Source: Thermovirgaceae bacterium (GTDB taxonomy: Bacteria > Synergistota > Synergistia > Synergistales > Thermovirgaceae). Taken from it: 53,693 bases of DNA. Numbering within the stretch: the first letter of the stretch is position 1; each line of letters begins with the position of its first letter. This document shows positions 1 through 8,394 of this stretch, piece after piece. The DNA lies in the NCBI GenBank assembly GCA_030656095.1, contig JAUSOU010000041.1:1-53693 (forward strand). Reading direction: 5' to 3'. The notes beneath the pieces are model-generated. The model did no database searches. It was not told the DNA's origin and was given only the letters and a program-made list of their open reading frames with translations. Both the position numbers and the translations under genes were made by a program.

Positions 1-138
1 GCCAAAAACATCAGGGATCTCTACATTCTCTCCACTGCCCAGGAAAACGGGTCTGTGGAGCAGGCTGCCGTCAACCAGCCGTATGCGACGGACTTCGGTC
101 TAGTCGCAAGCCACCAGGCTTGTCCTGGTGGTAGTTGA
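1..138 (+). CDS. possible C-terminal end of an unidentified protein (partial)
   Basis: Frame 1 is open from the window edge to a TGA at 136-138 and would encode 45 residues ending ACPGGS. I do not recognise the protein. An 8-bp perfect hairpin (CCACCAGG at 111-118 with CCTGGTGG at 124-131) lies inside its last codons and has no T-run. The other two forward frames stop within about the same distance, so the coding call is weak. It lies just upstream of cysS on the same strand. Confidence 0.25.
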   Translation, partial: AKNIRDLYILSTAQENGSVEQAAVNQPYATDFGLVASHQACPGGS

Positions 139-252
139 CAAAGGGTCTGTTCATACTCCGGGGCTGAACGTCGCGAAACCGGTTGGCCTCCGGGACCTCA
201 TGGTATAGGATACCCTATGAAGAATGCAGCCGTTCCAAGGGAGGTGGCCCTG
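139..252 (+). other. leader region upstream of cysS
   Basis: This 114-base stretch has no convincing gene. It holds a TTGACA at 134-139 without a good -10 partner, a 5-bp inverted repeat (GGTAT 202-206, ATACC 210-214), and the ribosome-binding site of cysS (GGGAGGTG from about 239). I see no T-box motif or intrinsic terminator. Confidence 0.3.
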
Positions 253-1662
253 ATGCCTTTAACTCTTTTCAACGATCTCACCAGGGAGAAGGAACTTTTC
301 GAACCCCTGGAGCCCGGGAAAGTCAAGTTCTATTCCTGCGGGCCAACTGTTTACGATTACTTTCATATAGGGAACGCCCGTCCTTTCATCGTGTTCGACT
401 CACTCCGTCGTTATATGGAGGCTTCAGGTTACGAAGTCATCTACGTCCAGAACTTCACCGATATCGACGACAAGATGATCACGAGGGCCGCCCAGCTTGG
501 AATAAGCGTTCCAGAACTCGCCGGCCGCTTTGTAGACGCATATTATGAAGATGCGGACGCACTTGGGATAAAACGCCCTTCTTTTTCGCCGATGGCTACC
601 GCTTTCATCCCCGAGATCGTTGCCCTTGTCGTGCGCCTGATCGAAAGGGGCCATGCCTATGTGGCTGGCGGGGACGTTTATTTTGAAGTCGCGAGTTTTC
701 CGGGATACGGAAAACTCGCGAAACAGTCACTGGATGATCTTCTCTCCGGAGCCCGCATAGAGATCGACGAGAGAAAACGCCATCCGCTTGATTTTGCCCT
801 CTGGAAGGCCAAAAAAGATGGCGAACCTTTTTGGCAGAGCCCCTGGGGAGAGGGCCGGCCCGGTTGGCACATCGAATGCAGTGCCATGTCCATGAAGATC
901 CTAGGCGAAACCATAGACATTCACGCCGGAGGCAGCGATCTCGTCTTTCCGCATCACGAGAACGAGATAGCGCAGGCCGAGGCTGCAACCGAAAAACCGT
1001 TTGTAAGATATTGGATCCATAACGGCTATATTCTGATCGACCAGGAAAAAATGTCCAAGTCGCTCGGCAACTTTTTCACCGCCCGTGAGGCTCGTAAAAG
1101 GTTTTCTTCTGTTGCCATCAGGCTTTTCATGCTGGGGGCACACTATAGATCGCCTATCAGCTTTTCAGACGATAGTCTGAAACAGGCCGAAAGCGGCGTC
1201 ACAAGGATAAAAAACTGCATCGCAGATCTTTCATCCGCTCCTTCCGATGCATCTCTTCCCTTGAACAGCGAAGGAGAAAGTTTTCTTGACAATTCCGTAT
1301 CAAGATTCAACGCATCTCTCGATGATGATTTCAACACCGCCGGAGCGATTGGAGTGCTTTTTGAGACTGTTAAAATGATCAACCTCTCCGTTTCGAACGG
1401 AATGTCCCTGAACCCTGTTTTCAGGCAAAAGGCCATGGACTTTTTAAGTTACGCGGACAGCATTCTCGGGGTAATAGGCCTGGCAGACGCAATTGAAGAT
1501 CCTTCCGCTCCGGATGAAGAGATAGACAACCTGATCTCCGCGAGGGAAGAGGCCAGAAAAAAACGCAATTTCGCAAGGGCTGACACAATAAGGCATGAAC
1601 TTGCCTCCAGGGGTATTGTGCTGGAGGATACACCACTGGGCACAAGGTGGAAGAAAATTTAA
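253..1662 (+). CDS. cysS: cysteinyl-tRNA synthetase
   Basis: Class I aminoacyl-tRNA synthetase that charges tRNA-Cys with cysteine in the cytoplasm. The 469-residue product has the usual family length. It shows the zinc ligand Cys29 in FYSCGPTVYD, the HIGN version of the HIGH motif near residue 38, the GWHIECSAMS and FPHHENEIAQ zinc/active-site segments, and the KMSKS loop. The start at 253 is chosen because a GGGAGGTG site lies about 6 bases upstream and the protein then begins MPLTLFND, as in relatives. The longer frame from 217 adds 12 unconserved residues. It is followed 30 bases later by a gpt-like gene on the same strand. Confidence 0.96.
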   Translation: MPLTLFNDLTREKELFEPLEPGKVKFYSCGPTVYDYFHIGNARPFIVFDSLRRYMEASGYEVIYVQNFTDIDDKMITRAAQLGISVPELAGRFVDAYYEDADALGIKRPSFSPMATAFIPEIVALVVRLIERGHAYVAGGDVYFEVASFPGYGKLAKQSLDDLLSGARIEIDERKRHPLDFALWKAKKDGEPFWQSPWGEGRPGWHIECSAMSMKILGETIDIHAGGSDLVFPHHENEIAQAEAATEKPFVRYWIHNGYILIDQEKMSKSLGNFFTAREARKRFSSVAIRLFMLGAHYRSPISFSDDSLKQAESGVTRIKNCIADLSSAPSDASLPLNSEGESFLDNSVSRFNASLDDDFNTAGAIGVLFETVKMINLSVSNGMSLNPVFRQKAMDFLSYADSILGVIGLADAIEDPSAPDEEIDNLISAREEARKKRNFARADTIRHELASRGIVLEDTPLGTRWKKI

Positions 1663-1692
1663 AATACCATTTAATACGGCTGGAGGGATGAG

Positions 1693-2208
1693 ATGAAGAC
1701 CTATGATTCCCGCTACCACAAGACTTACCCGGTATCCTGGAGTCAACTCCACAACGACTGCAGGGTACTTGCCTGGCGGCTGCTTGAGATCCGGCCCAGG
1801 TGGGAGAGGATCGTCGCCATAGCACGGGGCGGTCTAGTACCCGCAGCAATAATCGCCCGTGAACTTGATATCCATTTCATCGACACTGTTTGCGTTTCAA
1901 GCTACACGGTAAGATCACAGGGAGGGTCGACCATCCTGAAAAAGAGTATAGGAGACAGCGGGGACACTCTTATTATCGACGACCTTGTGGACACGGGAAA
2001 GACAGCCAGGATAGTCCGCGAGATGCTCCCCAAAAGCCACTTCGCTACAGTCTACGCAAAACCCGACGGAAGGCCCTTGACTGATACCTACGTGACGGAG
2101 GTCAGTCAGGAGACATGGATACTCTTCCCGTGGGATTCGGAGCCGCAGTATCAGTATATTGACCCGATTGCGGATATTTCAAGGAATCTCAACGGAAGAC
2201 GGGGTTAA
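1693..2208 (+). CDS. gpt: xanthine-guanine phosphoribosyltransferase
   Basis: A type I phosphoribosyltransferase that converts guanine or xanthine plus PRPP into GMP or XMP (purine salvage). The 171-residue protein follows E. coli Gpt closely in layout: the AIARGGLVPAAIIARELDI substrate loop near residues 44-62, DTVCVSSY, the PRPP-binding IIDDLVDTGKTA motif around residue 95, and AKPDGRPL. The start has a GGAGGGATGAG site directly upstream. It lies 30 bases after cysS and converges on the nucleoside ABC transporter, leaving 8 bases between the stop codons. Purine specificity fits the nucleoside importer and PNP nearby, but guanine versus hypoxanthine preference cannot be read from sequence. 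Confidence 0.88.
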   Translation: MKTYDSRYHKTYPVSWSQLHNDCRVLAWRLLEIRPRWERIVAIARGGLVPAAIIARELDIHFIDTVCVSSYTVRSQGGSTILKKSIGDSGDTLIIDDLVDTGKTARIVREMLPKSHFATVYAKPDGRPLTDTYVTEVSQETWILFPWDSEPQYQYIDPIADISRNLNGRRG

Positions 2209-2216
2209 AAACTTTT

Positions 2217-3146
2217 TCATCCCCTCTCCTCCCTTGAATACGGGACCCCGAGCGACCCCGGTGATCCGAGAAGGATCCCTCTGCCTTTCTGGATGGAGAT
2301 GACCACAAGTACGATGATGGTCAGAAAGTAGGGCATCATCATAAGCAAGGGCGCGGGGAAACTGGTCCCGGCAGCCTGGATCCTGAGCTGCATCGCCCCG
2401 ACACCCCCGAAAAGATATGCTCCCAGAACCGCCCTCGCCGGATGCCAGATTGCAAATATCACCAGTGCCACGGCGATCCACCCTCTTCCGGCGGTCATCC
2501 CGTTACCCCACATCTTGGTGTAGGCAAGCGACATGTAGGCTCCGCCAACCGAGGCCAGACCTCCGCCTACAAGGGTGTAGAAGTATCTCAGCTTTGAGGC
2601 GCTAAGCCCCATGGCGTCCACGACTTTCGGGGATTCACCTACCGCCCTCAGGTTGAGGCCGGGCCTGGTATAAAAGATGAACCAGGTCAAAAAGGCGACA
2701 AGGCCGTAGGATAAATAAACGAGCGGGTCATGGTTGAACAGGATTGTTCCCAGAACAGGTATTTTTGAAAGGTATGGAACCGGGATCCTGCTGAAACCAA
2801 CAACAGTCTCACCGATCATCCCCCTGCCGAGAAGGGAACTTGCTCCTGTGCCGAACATCGTAATGGCAAGACCGCTGACAACCTGATTTGCCCCAACGGT
2901 TACGCAAAGAAAGGCATGAATGACCGCGATCGCTATTCCGACAAGGAAAGCCGCGATAACTCCTATCCAAGGATTTCCGGTCGCGTGTGTCACTATGAAA
3001 CCCGATAATGCTCCCATGAGCATAAGTCCCTCTATCCCGAGGTTCAATACTCCCGATCTTTCGGTAAGGATCTCTCCAAGCGTGGCATAAAGGATCGGGG
3101 TTCCGCTTCTTACTGCGGCGGCCAGAATTGGAACAAGAAAGTCCAT
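2217..3146 (-). CDS. BMP-family nucleoside ABC transporter, second permease (NupQ/YufQ type)
   Basis: Integral membrane permease of the branched-chain/nucleoside importer family. The 309-residue protein is strongly hydrophobic with many predicted membrane spans. It contains the family signature TLGEILTERSGVLNLGIEGLMLMGA near residue 25 (quoted here as TLGEILTERSGVLNLG), typical of YufQ-like subunits. The start at 3146 follows the preceding permease's TAG by one base and has a GGGAGCGTGAG site; the longer open frame would run deep into the upstream gene. It is the last gene of a four-gene operon with the ATPase, first permease and binding protein, and should form a heterodimeric channel with the neighbouring permease. 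Confidence 0.88.
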   Translation of the reverse strand: MDFLVPILAAAVRSGTPILYATLGEILTERSGVLNLGIEGLMLMGALSGFIVTHATGNPWIGVIAAFLVGIAIAVIHAFLCVTVGANQVVSGLAITMFGTGASSLLGRGMIGETVVGFSRIPVPYLSKIPVLGTILFNHDPLVYLSYGLVAFLTWFIFYTRPGLNLRAVGESPKVVDAMGLSASKLRYFYTLVGGGLASVGGAYMSLAYTKMWGNGMTAGRGWIAVALVIFAIWHPARAVLGAYLFGGVGAMQLRIQAAGTSFPAPLLMMMPYFLTIIVLVVISIQKGRGILLGSPGSLGVPYSREERG

Positions 3147-3147
3147 T

Positions 3148-4221
3148 CTACTCACGCTCCCTTTTGACGATCTGAATCCGGTAGTTCCGGATGAACTCGG
3201 ATGCCAGAACCGCAAAAAGAATGCACCCCTGAATGACCTGGACGCTCGCAACGGGAAGGCGCATTACTATCTGCAGGGTATCGCCCCCTACAAGAAGAAC
3301 CCCCATGAAAAATGCAACTATCAATATTCCCCATGGATTGAGCCTTGCAAGCCAGGCCACAATAATTGCAGTGTAGCCGTAGCCTGGGGAAAATCCGTGC
3401 TGAAGGCGGCCCTGAAGGCCGGAGATCTCCACCATCCCCGCCACCCCGGCGATCGCTCCCGACATGAACATCAAAAGGAGAATATTCCTTCCGTACCGTA
3501 TCCCCGCGTACCGGGCCGCTTTCGGGTTATCCCCTATTGCGCGGATCTCGAACCCCCATCTGGTCCATCTGATAACCAGCCTGAAGGCCATAATGAGAAG
3601 GATCGCGGCAAAGATCCCCATGTGCACCCTGCTGTCGAAAAACTGCGGTAGCCTCGCGGAGGCAGGAAAAGGAGCTGTCATAGGAAAACCGAGGCTTGAA
3701 GGGTCCCGCCAGGGGCCATAAATGAAGTATTCGACGAGATGGATGGCGATATAGTTGAGCATCAGCGTTGTAATTATCTCGTTGACGTTCCATCTTGCCT
3801 TGAGAAAACCCGCCAGGTACCCCCAGATGCCTCCGCCAAGAAAAGCCGCGGCAACCATCGTCGATAACATTACAAACTGATTTCCGGTAGAAAGAAATCT
3901 CACTGCCGCTGTTGCCGCAAGCGCTCCTATGTAGATCTGACCCTCTGCCCCGATGTTCCAGATCTTCATTCTGAAGGCCAGAGCAACCGCAACTCCGGCG
4001 ATTATCAGAGGTATCGCCTTGACGATGACCTCGCCAACTCCATACCAGCTTCCCAGCGCCCCCCTGAACATGGCGGCATACGCTCTCACTGGGGAAACGC
4101 CGAAAAGCTTCAGGGCAATTCCGGCAAAAAACAATGCGGCTATTACCGAAAGAAGCGACAAAAAACCTTCAAAAAGGAAAGTCGAATTGTATCTTTTTTT
4201 AAAGAGGATCCTGTATCTCAT
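3148..4221 (-). CDS. BMP-family nucleoside ABC transporter, first permease (NupP/YufP type)
   Basis: Integral membrane subunit of the same importer. After a basic N-terminus the protein has a first hydrophobic helix around residues 13-35. It carries the conserved YufP-type segment FRMKIWNIGAEGQIYIGA and a run of further spans; length 357 residues. The start is uncertain: ATG at 4221 gives a 23-base overlap with the ATPase gene, while ATGs at 4263 and 4284 are also in frame and would lengthen the overlap to 65-86 bases; none has a strong ribosome-binding site. Ends one base before the second permease begins, so the two are almost certainly co-translated. Confidence 0.87.
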   Translation of the reverse strand: MRYRILFKKRYNSTFLFEGFLSLLSVIAALFFAGIALKLFGVSPVRAYAAMFRGALGSWYGVGEVIVKAIPLIIAGVAVALAFRMKIWNIGAEGQIYIGALAATAAVRFLSTGNQFVMLSTMVAAAFLGGGIWGYLAGFLKARWNVNEIITTLMLNYIAIHLVEYFIYGPWRDPSSLGFPMTAPFPASARLPQFFDSRVHMGIFAAILLIMAFRLVIRWTRWGFEIRAIGDNPKAARYAGIRYGRNILLLMFMSGAIAGVAGMVEISGLQGRLQHGFSPGYGYTAIIVAWLARLNPWGILIVAFFMGVLLVGGDTLQIVMRLPVASVQVIQGCILFAVLASEFIRNYRIQIVKRERE

Positions 4222-5809
4222 GGTTTTCAGGAACCGCCTTCCCCGGACTCTTACCGGATTCATGATCCTGTGGAGAAAATTCATCGAGACGTGTTCCGGC
4301 CATCATCAGCCCCATCTGCTCTTCAGTGACCCGGTCGGGGTTTTCCACAAGGCCCATCAGTCTTCCATTATGGATAACGGCGACTCTGTCGCTCATTGAC
4401 AGGATCTCCTCCAGATCATCCGAGACAAGAAGGATAGCGGCTCCCCGGTCACGCTGTTCAAGCAGAGTTTCCCTGACGAACTGCGTCGCGCTTACATCAA
4501 GACCCCAGGTGGGCTGGACGGCAATTACGGCCCTGGGGTCATCAGACAGCTCTCTTGCAAGCATGAGTTTTTGCAGATTGCCCCCGGAAAGCATCCTTGC
4601 CGGGTAACCAAGCCCGGGATTGAGCACACCGTATCTTTCTACAAGCTGACCGGTACGGCCGGCAATATTTTCCCAGTGGACAAAAATATGAAAGCGCGTA
4701 AATTCCTTTCTCCAGAACTTTCTCAACGCTATGTTCTCCCTGATGTTCATCCCTGTTACAAGTCCTGTCCCCAGCCGGTCGGCCGGAATATAGCTAACCC
4801 CTCTCCTCTGGAACGTCCTTGCAGGTTCTCCTTCCAGTGGGACTCCGTCAATGAGGATGCTCCCTACTTCCGGTTTACGGAGACCTGCAAGAGAATCGCA
4901 AAGCTCTTCCTGGCCGTTTCCCGAGACGCCGGCGAGTCCCAAGATCTCTCTCTGCCTGACTTCAATACTGAAACCGTTCACGCTGATCCTGCCGCGGGGG
5001 CCCCTGACGGTAAGGTCCTTTGCCTCAAGCACGACCCTCCCGGGATTCTGAAGAGTCTTGTCGATCTGAAATACGACCTTCCTCCCTACCATCATCTCGG
5101 CAAGTGATTCCTTGGTGGCATTCTCTACAGGAATGGTTGCCACCTTCCTCCCTTTTCTCAAGATCGTAATGCGGTCGGATATATCAAGGACCTCGTCAAG
5201 TTTGTGGGAGATGAAGATGACTCCATGCTCCTCCGCAACCATCTGCCGTATGGTGGCAAAAAGCGCCCTGGTCTCCTGCGGGATCAATACGGCGGTAGGC
5301 TCGTCGAGTATGAGGATATCCGCTTTGCGGTAAAGCATCTTCAGGATGGCCACGCGCTGCTGCTCCCCTATTGAAAGCTGCCAGATCGGTGCAAGGGGGT
5401 CAACATGGATGCCGTAACGATCCTGGATGGCTAGAACATTCGAAATGATCTCCCTTTTCCTGAGAACAAAAGGGAGCCCTTTCAACCCGAGGGCTACATT
5501 CTCCCAAACCGTCTGGGTGGGAACAAGCATAAAATGTTGGTGAACCATGCCTATGCCGGAATCAATGGCATCCCGGGGAGACTTGAATGTCTTCTTCTCG
5601 CCATCTATTGTGATAGAGCCATTTTCGGGAGTATAAAGCCCGCTCAATATATTCATCAGTGTGCTCTTGCCGGCGCCGTTCTCTCCAAGGAGGGTGTGAA
5701 CCTCTCCACTCCTCAGGTCGAAGTCTATCCCTTCGTTCGCATTGACTCCTACGAAGGATTTTTCGATGCCTTTCATGACAGCAAGATAACGATCATTGCG
5801 GGATTTCAC
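4199..5809 (-). CDS. BMP-family nucleoside ABC transporter, ATPase (NupO/YufO type)
   Basis: Cytoplasmic ATPase with two fused ABC domains (536 residues). The first has a Walker A GENGAGKST near residue 42, a signature LSIGEQQRV and Walker B ILILDEPTAVL. The second has the degenerate Walker A (GVSGNGQEE) and an LSGGNLQK signature followed by VIAVQPTWGLDV, which is normal for sugar/nucleoside importers of this class. The start is GTG at 5809 with GGAGGG about 9 bases upstream. A terminator-like hairpin lies between it and the upstream binding-protein gene, so it is probably made in lower amounts than the binding protein. Confidence 0.92.
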   Translation of the reverse strand: MKSRNDRYLAVMKGIEKSFVGVNANEGIDFDLRSGEVHTLLGENGAGKSTLMNILSGLYTPENGSITIDGEKKTFKSPRDAIDSGIGMVHQHFMLVPTQTVWENVALGLKGLPFVLRKREIISNVLAIQDRYGIHVDPLAPIWQLSIGEQQRVAILKMLYRKADILILDEPTAVLIPQETRALFATIRQMVAEEHGVIFISHKLDEVLDISDRITILRKGRKVATIPVENATKESLAEMMVGRKVVFQIDKTLQNPGRVVLEAKDLTVRGPRGRISVNGFSIEVRQREILGLAGVSGNGQEELCDSLAGLRKPEVGSILIDGVPLEGEPARTFQRRGVSYIPADRLGTGLVTGMNIRENIALRKFWRKEFTRFHIFVHWENIAGRTGQLVERYGVLNPGLGYPARMLSGGNLQKLMLARELSDDPRAVIAVQPTWGLDVSATQFVRETLLEQRDRGAAILLVSDDLEEILSMSDRVAVIHNGRLMGLVENPDRVTEEQMGLMMAGTRLDEFSPQDHESGKSPGKAVPENHEIQDPL

Positions 5810-5882
5810 AATTATTCCCTCCAGGCACTGTGCAGTTCTCGGACACGAAATGATTCTAAACCATCAGGACTTTTGTTGCGTA

Positions 5883-5913
5883 GAAAAAAGAGGGCGCGGA
5901 AATTCCGCGCCCT
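5883..5913 (-). terminator. intra-operon terminator hairpin after the binding-protein gene
   Basis: On the minus strand a 9-bp perfect stem (AGGGCGCGG paired with CCGCGCCCT, loop of 5) is followed by CTTTTTTCT. It is a textbook intrinsic terminator, placed 22 bases after the binding-protein stop codon and about 74 bases before the ATPase start. It probably terminates most transcripts and lets a fraction continue into the transporter genes. Confidence 0.85.
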
Positions 5914-5935
5914 CCTGGATCTGCTTCCGGGAAGC

Positions 5936-7045
5936 CTATTTCGGTATCTCTCCCTCAACGCCCATTACGAACCAGTTCATGCCGAGCATGTCGCCGTCGG
6001 ACATCTTCTCCCCTGTCTGGACGACAACCTCACCCTTCTGGTTCATGATCGGTCCGGTAAAGACATCCCCTTTTCCACTAATGATATTTTCCGTCTCCGA
6101 ATTTACCAGAGTCACCGTCTCTTCCGGAACCTCACTCGAGATCGGCGCCAGTCCGACGAACTTTTCCTTAAGTCCCCACCAGATATTGCTTGATTTCCAG
6201 GTGCCTTCGATGACCTGGCCCGCTATGTGCTTGTAGACCATCCCCCAGTTCCATACTGGAGCGGTGAGGTGCTTCGTGGGCGCATACCGGCTCATGTCGT
6301 TGTTGTAGCCTACAACATAAACTCCGGCCTCCTCTGCGGTCTGGGGAGCGGCGCCTGAGTCCGCGTGCATTGCGATGACATCGGCTCCGGCGTCTATTAG
6401 GGCAAGAGTGGCCTCTTTCTCTTTCGCAGGATCAAACCAGGAGAAGAGCCAGACGACCTTCACCTTGACTTTGGGGTTGGTTTTCTGTGCGCCTAGCGTA
6501 AAGGCATTGATTCCCCTGATAACTTCAGGGATCGGGTTGGCTGCAACATAACCGATGATGTTGCTCTTGGACATCTTCCCTGCAACAAGCCCGGAAAGAT
6601 ACCTTGCCTGATACATCCTTCCAAAGTAATTACCCACGTTCGCGGCGGTCTTGTAGCCTGAGCAGTGCATGAAGACAACATCGGGGTTCTTTGCGGCAAC
6701 GTCCTGGACAAAATCCATGTACCCGAATGAGGTCGCAAAAACAAGTTTCGCGCCGTTTTGGATAAAGGTCTCCATGACCCTTACAGAATCAGGTCCTTCG
6801 GGGACCGATTCCACAAAGAATGTTTCCATCCCCGGGAAAGCTTTTTCCATCTCGAGACGGCCTGCATCATGCATGTACGTCCAACCGCCGTCTCCCACAG
6901 GTCCAACATAGACAAAACCAACTTTTAGATCTACTGCTGTTTCGGCTGACGGCGCAGTCGGCAATTCCTGCTTCGGCCTTAGAAACATAAAACCTGCTGC
7001 TACAAGTACCACTGCGATCAATACTCCAACCAACTTCTTGTTCAT
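5936..7045 (-). CDS. BMP-family nucleoside-binding protein
   Basis: Periplasmic substrate-binding protein of the basic-membrane-protein (PnrA/BmpA) family, feeding nucleosides or purine bases to the ABC importer encoded downstream. The 369-residue protein starts with a short basic stretch and a hydrophobic signal segment (residues 6-26). It then has the typical LKVGFVYVGPVGDGGWTYMHDAG opening (quoted as VGFVYVGPVGDGGWTY) and a MHADSGAAPQTAEEAGVYV-like hinge. No lipobox cysteine follows the signal segment, unlike lipoprotein members. The ATG at 7045 has a G-rich ribosome-binding site made of seven consecutive G; an upstream TTG is less likely. Confidence 0.92.
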   Translation of the reverse strand: MNKKLVGVLIAVVLVAAGFMFLRPKQELPTAPSAETAVDLKVGFVYVGPVGDGGWTYMHDAGRLEMEKAFPGMETFFVESVPEGPDSVRVMETFIQNGAKLVFATSFGYMDFVQDVAAKNPDVVFMHCSGYKTAANVGNYFGRMYQARYLSGLVAGKMSKSNIIGYVAANPIPEVIRGINAFTLGAQKTNPKVKVKVVWLFSWFDPAKEKEATLALIDAGADVIAMHADSGAAPQTAEEAGVYVVGYNNDMSRYAPTKHLTAPVWNWGMVYKHIAGQVIEGTWKSSNIWWGLKEKFVGLAPISSEVPEETVTLVNSETENIISGKGDVFTGPIMNQKGEVVVQTGEKMSDGDMLGMNWFVMGVEGEIPK

Positions 7046-7097
7046 ATTTTTCCCCCCCGGCATATTCAAAACAATTCATTTTGTTGACATTTACTTG

Positions 7098-7137
7098 GAT
7101 AATATAATTATTATCAGCTCTATTGTACACATCGCAA
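7098..7137 (-). promoter_or_regulatory. promoter and operator-like palindrome upstream of the nucleoside importer operon
   Basis: Minus-strand -35 TTGCGA (7132-7137), 16-base spacer and -10 GATAAT (7110-7115). The -10 lies inside a perfect inverted repeat: GATAATA (7098-7104), TAAT, TATTATC (7109-7115). A repressor bound there would block the promoter. The identity of the regulator cannot be told; the repeat resembles Fur-type A/T-rich boxes only loosely. Confidence 0.4.
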
Positions 7138-7167
7138 TGCCTGGGCATAACCCCCCTGAAAATTATC

Positions 7168-7989
7168 TCACACCCAGCTGTGAAGAACTTTGCCTCCAGG
7201 AAAAGAATAGCCCGAGGTAAAGTGGTACGCTCCCAGTACCTCTCTTGGGGCCAGGAGCATGTGTTCCTCTATCTCCGAAGGAAAGAACCGAAGGTCCCCG
7301 ACTCCCTTCCATACAACATTGCCGTATCTGTAGTCGTCTGCACCGAGCGAGACCAGTTCCATGACCGAGGGAGGAGCCCCCTTTTCGATCGATGGAAAGT
7401 GACGAATATGAAGAAGGGGGAGCCCCATTGGCTTTGGAAGATCGGCTGGGGAAACCCGCTCCCGGATATTGAGGGTTCCTTCAAGCAGCCGCTCCCCGTG
7501 TGCCGCCGCAATCCCCTTCATCTTTACACCCGGTCCTGGCTCCGGCATTGCCGGATTCAGCGGGTGATAAGCGGTCATGTAGATCTGTCCAAGTTTCTTG
7601 GGGAAACCCATGAACCATCCTCGTGCCATGCTGAAGTCATTGTCGACCCATATATGAAGACATATCTGCCCCGGACTGTTCTTGAAGCTGCATCCGGCCC
7701 AGATAGCCGCCTCCATGTACTGTGTCCTCTCCGGATTAACTGACGGCATTGCCTTCTCTTCATCCCAGACGGACCACCATCTGCTGAAAGCCGCATACGC
7801 AAGATCAGGCTCAGGTCCTGGCTCAAGCGGATACGGCAGATATGCTGCGATGGCTTCCGGATCCGTCCTGTAAAGGATGTTGAGGTACTCCGTTCCATAG
7901 TGCCAGGGAAAGTCTCCGACAATGGAGGATTTCCCTCCTGGAGTAAGGGGATACGAGTATCCTTTGATCTTGAGGTTGTCCTTGTCCAC
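7168..7989 (-). CDS. acetoacetate decarboxylase family protein
   Basis: The 273-residue product resembles acetoacetate decarboxylase and its relatives. The key segment FMGFPKKLGQIY holds the paired lysines that in Clostridium acetobutylicum form the Schiff base with the keto substrate and tune its pKa. Many family members act on other substrates, so the reaction is not certain. The start is GTG at 7989, with AAGGGAGG 8 bases upstream; the longer open frame runs through the tRNA-Sec gene and is an artefact. It begins only 40 bases after the mature 3' end of tRNA-Sec on the same strand, with no terminator seen between them, so the two may share a transcript. Confidence 0.85.
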   Translation of the reverse strand: MDKDNLKIKGYSYPLTPGGKSSIVGDFPWHYGTEYLNILYRTDPEAIAAYLPYPLEPGPEPDLAYAAFSRWWSVWDEEKAMPSVNPERTQYMEAAIWAGCSFKNSPGQICLHIWVDNDFSMARGWFMGFPKKLGQIYMTAYHPLNPAMPEPGPGVKMKGIAAAHGERLLEGTLNIRERVSPADLPKPMGLPLLHIRHFPSIEKGAPPSVMELVSLGADDYRYGNVVWKGVGDLRFFPSEIEEHMLLAPREVLGAYHFTSGYSFPGGKVLHSWV

Positions 7990-8029
7990 GAGATGGCCTC
8001 CCTTGGCTATTTGGAACCGGGGGAAAAAT

Positions 8030-8126
8030 TGGCGGAGACGTGTGGGAATCGAACCCACCAGGGCCGGCCGTGCCGACCCCCACCGGGTTTGAAGCCCGGG
8101 GCACTCACCAGAGCACACTCGTCTCC
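8030..8126 (-). tRNA. selC: tRNA-Sec (selenocysteine, anticodon TCA)
   Basis: A 97-base tRNA on the minus strand including an encoded CCA end. The acceptor pairs GGAGACG with CGTCTCC and the discriminator is G. The D-stem can form 6 pairs closed by a TGGT loop, a hallmark of selenocysteine tRNA. The anticodon loop is CTTCAAA with TCA opposite plus-strand bases 8090-8092. The variable arm is long and GC-rich, and the T-loop is TTCGATT. Eighth acceptor-stem bases are A-A rather than a pair. This implies that the genome decodes some UGA codons as selenocysteine; no selA, selB or selD gene is in this window. Confidence 0.95.
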
Positions 8127-8138
8127 GACAGCTTGAAT

Positions 8139-8167
8139 ATTCTAATTCCTTGCGGCTTTCATGTCTA
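8139..8167 (-). promoter_or_regulatory. promoter of the tRNA-Sec gene
   Basis: Minus-strand -35 TAGACA (8162-8167), exact 17-base spacer and -10 TAGAAT (8139-8144), each one base from the sigma-70 consensus. The -10 ends 12 bases before the tRNA 5' end, leaving a short leader for RNase P to remove. Confidence 0.7.
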
Positions 8168-8394
8168 TGAATGAAGTTCGGAAATTGTGAATTGGAAAGG
8201 CCGTTGATCGTCAGTCGGACCCAGCCGCAGAAGGGCGGGCACCTTGTCTACGATAAAACGTTGGACGGAAAGACATTGTCAGGAGGAAGGACTAACACTT
8301 TTCAATACTGCTTCGGTCCTGTTGGTTCTCTGGATGACAGTTCGCTGGTTTGCTTTTTCGGGTTTCCGAGTAACTGTTCACGGTTTAAGTCCCT
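8168..8394. other. non-coding stretch between tRNA-Sec promoter and sigma factor gene
   Basis: About 230 bases without a convincing reading frame, RNA fold or terminator. Near its right end, around 8373-8385, there is a GTTCACGG motif related to the heptameric repeats described elsewhere in the window. Confidence 0.3.

Noticed and set aside
1-252. Frame-1 ORF ending at TGA 136-138 is in frame with cysS and could be a selenoprotein read-through
   Set aside because: The residues around the TGA lack typical Sec motifs (UxxC, CxxU), the downstream 5-bp stem is a poor SECIS, and cysS has its own ribosome-binding site.
7990-8118. Extension of the decarboxylase frame into the tRNA-Sec gene
   Set aside because: The sequence is the tRNA itself; GTG 7989 has a strong ribosome-binding site.
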